Position numbers and translations under genes: made by a program
Assembly (NCBI RefSeq): GCF_019703515.2
Contig: NC_059346.1
Coordinates: 52,999,501 to 53,063,500, forward strand
Reading direction: 5' to 3'
Origin: Myxocyprinus asiaticus
Taxonomy: Eukaryota; Chordata; Actinopteri; Cypriniformes; Catostomidae
Length of the DNA: 64,000 nucleotides
Shown here: in pieces, positions 57,435-64,000 of the stretch
Numbering within the stretch: position 1 is the stretch's first letter
How the letters are laid out: each line of letters opens with the position of its first letter
Notes under the pieces: generated by a model
Told to the model about the DNA's origin: nothing
Seen by the model: the letters and a program-made list of their open reading frames with translations, nothing else
Database searches by the model: none

Positions 57435-58975
57435 TGATTTCTTTAAAATAGCATGGGAGGCAAAACTCTTTTCAAAACTGTCCTGGACTGCTTGGCTTAC
57501 TGTAGGTCCCATGTCAATTCAGTAGGTGTTCCATAAAAATTTAATATCTAAAAATCAGGCTTTGTAGACACTTTTCTTGAGGCAAATAAACTATTGTACC
57601 ACAATCTTTTATGAATCATATTTTCAACAAGTGTCATCTAATATGATAATAGAGCCCTATGATGAATCCATTGTTTTTGTATTTATTTTAACAAAATAAT
57701 TATTTTAAACTGTTTAAAACTGGGGACACATTAGTTAAGGCTGTATTTCCATATTCCACTCAAAATTGCATTATGAAATTGAGGCATATATGTACATTTC
57801 ATGCAAACTAACAAAACTAACCATGTATTCTTGAGGGTTTCAGCTAAATCAAATCTTCAAAAGGTTTCATAATGTAATGTACAATCACTATTAACTAGGT
57901 AAAAGAATGATTATATCAAGTTTAGTCAGACATATTTGTGTTAGTGTTCTTTGTGTTGACAGCAAGTACAATAAGTGTCAGCTAATCAAACGTGAAATAT
58001 CTCTAAGATCTCATGTCCCTAGTTCGAGAGCTTTAGATGGAAAAATCTTGATGCCATGGCCCTTAATACTGAACCAGATGTATTGGAATATAATCCAGTA
58101 ATCTGCAGCCTGCAGAGGAAGAGGGAAAATCACTTTTAAAATATAAATGCAACTAATGACCTCTTTTCCCATGGACAGCTTAAGAAGGCACAGTCCACAA
58201 TCCAGAGCACTGGAGCATTGGAAATATATTAATGGATTGTATAGTTACTGTACAGTCCAGGATGTCAAATGTTAGGGAAAAGGAAACAAGGCATAGAAAA
58301 ATAAAGGCATAAAGGCATAGAAAAAAGAACGTAGAAAGAAAGAAAGAAACAGAAAGAAAGGAAAAATAAAAAAGGGTACACTGTAAGCCCGGACAAATTC
58401 ATTGGAAAAAGTTTAATAAAGTATTTTTTCAGTAAACAGTAAATAAGTAAATTTTTGCATCTTAAGGCATGCACATATTGCAAAGTAAACTAGTCTAGTA
58501 AAGATAACTAGTGAGGGAGGCAAATAGACCTCAACACTTGACACACTCACTTTAGTAATGATGACGATCCACAAACATAAATAATTAAAAAGATGAGCTG
58601 TGAACATCATCACACAACTATTAACTAACAGTGATGACAAAAACAACAACATCAGCACAGATAAAATTTGCAAACAGCAAACAATAAGCCTATAACTGTA
58701 ACACTAACCAAAAATTATATATAGACCACAATATATGCTGGGATCTGGCAAATCAGCAACATTTTTCAATATTAAATAGTTTGTTTAGACAAATTTGTTA
58801 AGGTAGTTGGGACAAAATTTAGTGTGATATTGTTTGTCTAACGTGTTTAGATTCAAAGTAATTTACATTTCTCAGTCTTGAAGAATGTGCGATAAATGAT
58901 GCGGCATTAACTGACACTGATTTGATTTGATTTGATTCAACATATGTCTTTGAGTTGATTTGGCAAATACGCTTG
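57435..58975. other. Non-coding, no gene seen
   Basis: AT-rich; a purine-rich (GAAA)n-like stretch at 58320-58365. Minus-strand frames here are Phe/Leu-rich by base composition only. Confidence 0.5.
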
Positions 58976-58979
58976 TTAA

Positions 58980-59428
58980 AGGTGCTGTAAGCGATTTTAG
59001 CCATTGTAGAATTTCCATAAAATGAGCCATTGGATTAGCAACGCCCCCTTGTTTCCAAAAACCCACTCTCCAAAGATATCAAATGAGCTTTATTGAGACT
59101 GATGTTGAGCAGAAATGGTTGTCAAAAACAACAGTAGCAAAATAGCACCCTCAACGGACAACTGTTATGAGCAAACAAGCATAAAAATGGCATTAAGCCT
59201 CAAGAATTCGCTGCAACTACAATACTATGAGAATGTGCAAAACGATTGACAGGCAGAGAGCGTTATTGCCCACAGACACATTTTTGTTTGATGTTAACAC
59301 AATCTAGTGCTGTCACAGAGACAGGTGAGATATCTCACGACACTTATTCCATTAATATCTTTCAGGGAGTAGGACATTTATTTATTTTTTTGCATACCTT
59401 TCCATGAAAAAAATCGCTTAAAGCATAT
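58980..59428. mobile_element. TTAA-flanked MITE
   Basis: The ends AGGTGCTGTAAGCGATTTT and AAAATCGCTTAAAGCATAT (plus strand, allowing a small A-run) are inverted with about 15 of 19 matches. TTAA flanks both ends (58976-58979 and 59429-59432). The interior is non-coding. Confidence 0.6.
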
Positions 59429-59569
59429 TTAATTCCACTTAAGTATACAAATTGATTCAATGAGAATGGATTAAAACAAGCTCAGATAAATTTATTGAAT
59501 TCAAAAATTCCAGTAGAATGAGAAAAATCATTAAAACCATCCACTTAACTCAACATAATGGACATAATT

Positions 59570-59782
59570 TGTAAGGATTATTGTTTATAGTTAAGGGCTT
59601 ATAAAGGGGTTCATTAATGAGTAATAGGTCATGTAAAAATGCATTATAAATCATTAATATGCTTTTATAACAACATGAATAAAAAGGGCAACTTTCATGC
59701 AATACCTGCCAAAAAATTCAGACATTTTAACTTTCATGTTATAAATGTTTAATAAATGCGCTTATTTATTCTTACCCCCTGG
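59570..59782 (+). repeat. Repeat arm, inverted relative to 62560-62785
   Basis: GGTTCATTAATGAGTAATAG, AACATGAATAAAAAGGGCAA and ATAAATGTTTAATAAATG have diverged reverse-complement partners at 62560-62785 in the same order. The two arms enclose a Tc1 element and about 1.4 kb of other DNA. Confidence 0.55.
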
Positions 59783-59946
59783 TAATAATGTATAGATTTG
59801 CTCTTATGGAAAGAAATTGGAACTTTTATTCACCAAAGTTGCATTCAACTGATCACAATGTATAGTCAGGACATTAATAATGTGAAAAATTACTGCTACA
59901 ATTTGAAAAAAAATTTCAGAACTTCTTAAACTACTTCAAAGAGTTC

Positions 59947-60374
59947 TCATAAAAAAAATCCTCCATGTGCAGCAGTAACAGCTTTGCAGATCCTTGGCAT
60001 TCCAGCTGTCAGTTTGTCCAGATACTCAGGTGACATTTCACCCCACACTTCCTGTAGCACTTGCCATAGATGTGGCTGTCTTGTCTGGCACTTCTCACGC
60101 ACCTTACAGTCTAGCTGATCCCACAAAAGCTCAATGGGGTTAAGATCCATAACACTCTTTTCCAATTATCTGTTGTCCAATGTCTGTGTTTCTTTGCCCA
60201 CTCTAACCTTTTCTTTTTGTTTTTCTGTTTCAAAAGTGGCTTTTTATTTGCAATTCCTCCCATAAGGCCTGCACCCCTGAGTCTTCTTTTTACTGTTGTA
60301 CTTGAAACTGGTGTTGAGCGGGTAGAATTCAATGAAGCTGTCAGCTGAGGACATGTGAGGCCTCTATTTCTCAA
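59947..60374 (-). pseudogene. Tc1-like transposase, central deletion
   Basis: The N-terminal piece reads NRGLTCPQLTASLN, TTVKRRLRGAGLMG and KKKRLEWAKKHRHWT, NWKRVLW. It then runs almost directly into the C-terminal DLNPIELLWDQLDCKVREK, HLWQVLQEVWGEM, MPRICKAVTAAHGG in another frame. The region with the first two catalytic Asp residues is deleted near 60160. A start near 60763 (MAKKKQ) is separated from this by the nested insertion. Confidence 0.75.
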
Positions 60375-60407
60375 ACTAGAGACTCTGATGTACTATCCTC
60401 TTGTTTA

Positions 60408-60599
60408 CATTTACATTTACATTTATTCATTTGGCAGACACTTTTATCCAAAGCGACTTACAAAAGAGGAAAACATAAGCGAAACGTGCTGTATTACAAA
60501 GTATCACTAGCATCATAATAGTATTCAAAACAGAATAAAGTGCAACAGAATTTATGTATTTTTTTATTTTTTTATTTTTTTTTAATGACTGGTTAAGTG
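60408..60599 (-). repeat. SINE/LINE tail inserted in the Tc1 element
   Basis: On the minus strand it contains GTAAGTCGCTTTGGATAAAA and ends in (AAATGT)n. The flanks CTCTTGTTTA (60398-60407) and CTCATGTTTA (60600-60609) match at 9 of 10 bases, a target duplication. Its tail is of the same kind as that of the SINE at 28278-28478. Confidence 0.7.
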
Positions 60600-61163
60600 C
60601 TCATGTTTAGTTGTACATCTGGCCTTCCACATCTCTTTCTGTCCTTGTTAGAGCCAGTTGTCCTTTGTGTTTGAAGACTGTAGTGTACACTTTTGTATGA
60701 AATCTTCAGTTTTTTGGCAACTTCAAGCAATGTATAGCCTTCATTCCTCCTGTTTCTTTTTTGCCATTTTTGACCTAATATTGACCTTAAGACATGTCAG
60801 TCTGTTGCATACTGTGGCAACTCAAAAACAAACACAAAGACAATGTTAAGCTTCATTTAATAAACCAAATAGCTTTCAACTGTGTTTGATATAATGGCAA
60901 GTGATTTTCTAGTACAAAATAAGCAATTTATCATGATTACTCAAGGATAAGGTGTTGGAGTGATGGCTGCTGGAAATGGGGTCTGTCTAGATTTGATCAA
61001 AAATTACTTTTTCAAATAGTGATGATGCTGTTTTTTTTTTTACATCAGTAATGTCCTGACTATACTTTGTGATCAGTTGAATGCCACTTTGGTGAATTAA
61101 AGGACCAATTTCCTTCCGACACAGCAAAATCTGTACATTATTCCAAACTTTTGGCCGCCAGTG

Positions 61164-62559
61164 TATGCCTTCCAGCTGTGAAGGTGCTCTCATTATCCAA
61201 GGACCTGAGAATTTGAAGGTAATAAGAGCCACACAGAAATCACATTAGCTACGTTAGCTAAAATTTGTTAATATTAAAATGAGTTAAAATGAGTTAGCCT
61301 TAGTGCTCAAAGAAATCCTTGGCCCTCATTATTTGGTAGGAGCAGGAATACCTGCCAATACTGACACAATTTGCGCATTATTGATGGTATGGCATAGAAA
61401 TCCCCTGGTTTGCATGGTTGCAAATACGAATTGTACTATATTAGCCAGGACGTCCTGTATGTTGTTCAGTACCGTATTGAAGCTGAAAAAAATGACCCCT
61501 CCCCCTACTTAAACCTTCATCATTAAAAAAAAAATAATTGAATACTACAACAATACACAAATCAACAGAAAAAAAAAATAAAAATACCCCTGGAAAACCT
61601 GCTATGACTTTCTCTCCTTTTTCACCTCTCATGATTTGCATCCCTGATCATTATTAACAAATCCAAATTGTACACACAAATACCAAATTAATTGAAAATG
61701 TGTTTTACGTTCTTAGGAAAGAAAGTTCAATGAAGAATTTGTCTGGGTGAGACATTCTGGCAAATGTAACATGTTCAACACTTACAGTAATTAGGAATAA
61801 GTAATTGAAAAGACACACTAACTGTTTAAATCTTTTTTTGATCTATTCTTTAAAACTAGATTTTGTTTTCCCCTTTTAAAATCCTCCTTAAACAGAAACA
61901 TAAAAATAGAAATCAGACATAAACTATTAGCTGGTGATTTTGACTGCATTATGACAATAATAATGATGATGATAACGTGTGATCTACCTGTTGAATACAG
62001 TACCTGTTGCCTACACACACTAACTGCAATACATGGTAGAATTACACTTTGCAGTGTTTTTGAATCTGAGGTATATCAGATTTAGTTTAATGTTAACCAA
62101 AACATAATTCAGTGCATGTGTTCTGATTTTATTTGCTTTGAGAAATGTTTTCTGTAGCAGACAGAGAACACACCTGATTTCTATAAAGAAAACTGAGTTG
62201 TTCTACATTAACAGCTCATTTTCTGTTTTCTTAGTAGGGTGCAGTTTAGAGTTTTCTTTTCTTTAGATATAATAACAGCTAGAACAGTACTCATAATATT
62301 ACTTAAACATGTTCTGTTTTCATTCAAGGCATAATTTAAAGTTTTAGAGATCATACTGATTTTATCTTGACTTTATTTACATATGTGCCCTTGTGGTAAT
62401 CCAAAAGTAATGAAAAGTATTCGGATTAAATTACTTTCATATTGCTGTAAATGGATTATGTTACTAATTACATTTATTGTTAAGTAATAAGTAATATGTA
62501 ATGGATTATATTAAAAAGTAACCCTCCCAACCCTGTCCACTACACATTGAAGTAAATAA
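61164..62559. other. Non-coding, no gene seen
   Basis: AT-rich, with short A-runs near 61530 and 61570. Nothing recognised. Confidence 0.5.
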
Positions 62560-62785
62560 GCTACTATAATGTTAAATAAGTGTTATTAAGTATTTATAAC
62601 TTTTGAGGTAAAATGACTCATTGAACGATATTGCTTGAAAGTCACCCTTCTTATTCATGTTGTTTTAAACACATATGAATGGTTTATAATGCAATTGTAA
62701 ATGAATAATTAGTAATTAATGAACCCTTTTTATAAACCATTGACAAAGGGAACATTAGTTTAAAGTGCTACCAAAAAAGAAAGAA
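62560..62785 (-). repeat. Repeat arm, inverted relative to 59570-59782
   Basis: It ends TTTAAAGTGCTACC, a typical fish MITE edge related to GGTAACACTTTA. The arm matches 59570-59782 in reverse complement. Confidence 0.55.
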
Positions 62786-63160
62786 TTAATCCCTCATGAA
62801 ATTATTAAATTCTGTAGTAATGTAATATTACTGTAATGAATGATGGATTGGTAACAAACTTAAATGAAATGAATAAAATGAATAACAAACTTCAAGCCTT
62901 TACTGCAGGTGTTATTAAGATTAATGTGGTTAATAACTTTATGGGGAGGAGGATGCTGTGTTTTGGTGGGGGCTGCGCTGTGATTGGCCAGGCACATGCG
63001 ATCCAGTCCACAGATCAAAAGAGGCCACTTGATGAACGACTGGACAGAGAGTGGCAGAAGAGGGAGAGTTCTGCTGCTCCTCACTTTGAATCATTGATCA
63101 AGGTCATTCTCAGTTCATTAATTCTGTCTGGAGAGGGCCTGCCCTCACTTTGTCATGCTA

Positions 63161-63205
<45 letters not shown>

Positions 63206-63855
63206 ACACAAAGCAAATAATTGATGCCTAGTTTTATGAGACACTGAGTACGTTTACATGGGTAGTTTAATCAAACTACTACATCTCTCACTCTCATCTT
63301 GCGTTGTCTCACAACATTATCCTTTGTGCTTATGGTGATGTCTGAAGGCAGAAGACGACGCTATTTGCTCCGGGATTGTTCTAACTATACGAGCTCTGCT
63401 TTGCTTCACTTTCATCCTTATAAACTTAGTGTAAAGCGTAATAATAACGTTTAGACTGAGGAGAGATGTCATGAATAAATAGAGGATTAAGAAAATATCT
63501 GGTTTGTCTATATTTTCCTAGCGATTGCTGGTATTTTTTTAGGTTTGTTGTCTGTATGTCAGGTGTTGTCACTGGACCTGTTAGTTGCTTCAGGCTGCAT
63601 ATTCAATAACAATCATGCTTTCTGCCTCATTCTGTGAATGGAATCCACATGAAATCTGTAAAAGAAGCTATTTTTACCACTCGATGATAATTAAAAGTAA
63701 GATAAATGCAGCAGATGCAATTTGTAATGTTTACATACTACATTCATGGCGCTAACGCTAGCGTGCTAACCTTGGCCATAATATGCACCTGTTATCCTCT
63801 TTTGTTGTATTTTATGGTGGAATGTGTGAAAATAGTCCACATAAGATCATGAAAA

Positions 63856-63935
<80 letters not shown>

Positions 63936-64000
63936 CATTTGATACTACAGCAAATGGGGAGGGAGGAAACAGGGAGAACAAAATTACTTGAAAGGTGTGT
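62786..64000. other. Non-coding with (CA)n and (TA)n microsatellites
   Basis: (CA)n at 63162-63203 and (TA)n at about 63858-63929. The open frame at 62836-63231 ends inside the CA run and has no known relatives. No gene seen. Confidence 0.6.

Larger units (their letters stand above)
59783..61163 (-). mobile_element. Tc1/mariner element with long inverted repeats
   Basis: The right end has CTTTTGGCCGCCAGTG and the phrase GTCCTGACTATACTTTGTGA. The left side has the inverted counterpart TCACAATGTATAGTCAGGAC at about 59854. The matching arms extend over 100 bp, but the outermost left bases are lost. It encloses a decayed minus-strand transposase and a nested 192-bp insertion at 60408-60599. Confidence 0.75.

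Overview
The window looks like gene-poor nuclear DNA of a teleost fish, probably a cyprinid or close relative. No bacterial gene organisation is present. There are long AT-rich non-coding stretches, (CA)n, (TA)n and (ATT)n microsatellites, tRNA-derived fish SINEs, many inverted-repeat DNA transposons, fish non-LTR retrotransposons of the L2/Rex type, and tyrosine-recombinase retrotransposons of the DIRS class. I found no complete host gene. One 142-bp stretch (49318-49459) has the splice sites and single open frame of a host exon, but I could not identify its protein.

The main structure is four DIRS-like copies. D (913-2446, + strand) is a deleted non-autonomous copy. A (8602-14394, +) is the longest. 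B (18296-21841, +) lacks its 5' end. C (43180-47850, - strand) belongs to a second subfamily. Together they show the DIRS parts: a promoter-bearing inverted terminal region, a gag-like protein with a Cys/His cluster, reverse transcriptase with YLDD, RNase H, a conserved post-RNase H domain, a tyrosine recombinase with HxxR and Tyr, and an internal complementary region (ICR) that is the reverse complement of the joined element ends. Every copy is dead. A lost most of RNase H and the recombinase N-terminus, B lost gag and the front of RT, and C lost the RT core.

Layout. 1-5.8 kb: sparse repeats and DIRS D. 5.8-7.0 kb: two Tc1/mariner relics. 8.2-16.1 kb: an L2/Rex-type LINE on the minus strand, split by DIRS A and by a Ty3/Gypsy LTR fragment. 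17.3-18.3 kb: microsatellites and repeat fragments. 18.3-21.8 kb: DIRS B. 22.9-24.0 and 26.6-28.0 kb: inverted-repeat elements. 28.2-32.0 kb: a mosaic of several different in-frame minisatellites ending in an LTR-like segment. 32.9-34.0 kb: a second LINE copy. 34.8-36.1, 49.6-50.4 and 51.3-53.0 kb: hAT-like elements with 8-bp target duplications. 43.2-47.9 kb: DIRS C. 50.5-51.2 kb: the C-terminus of another LINE. 53.8-54.2 kb: a cyprinid-type SINE. 57-62.8 kb: MITEs and a Tc1 element carrying a nested insertion.

The most informative observations are structural. Each DIRS copy carries the same spacer variant in its ICR and in its right terminus, which is expected if one is copied from the other. 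Copy A has a left end replaced by an inverted duplicate of its right end. Copy B begins with a perfect 19-bp hairpin. The 3-kb open region at 28.6-31.7 kb is built from at least five unrelated minisatellites, all with units divisible by three.
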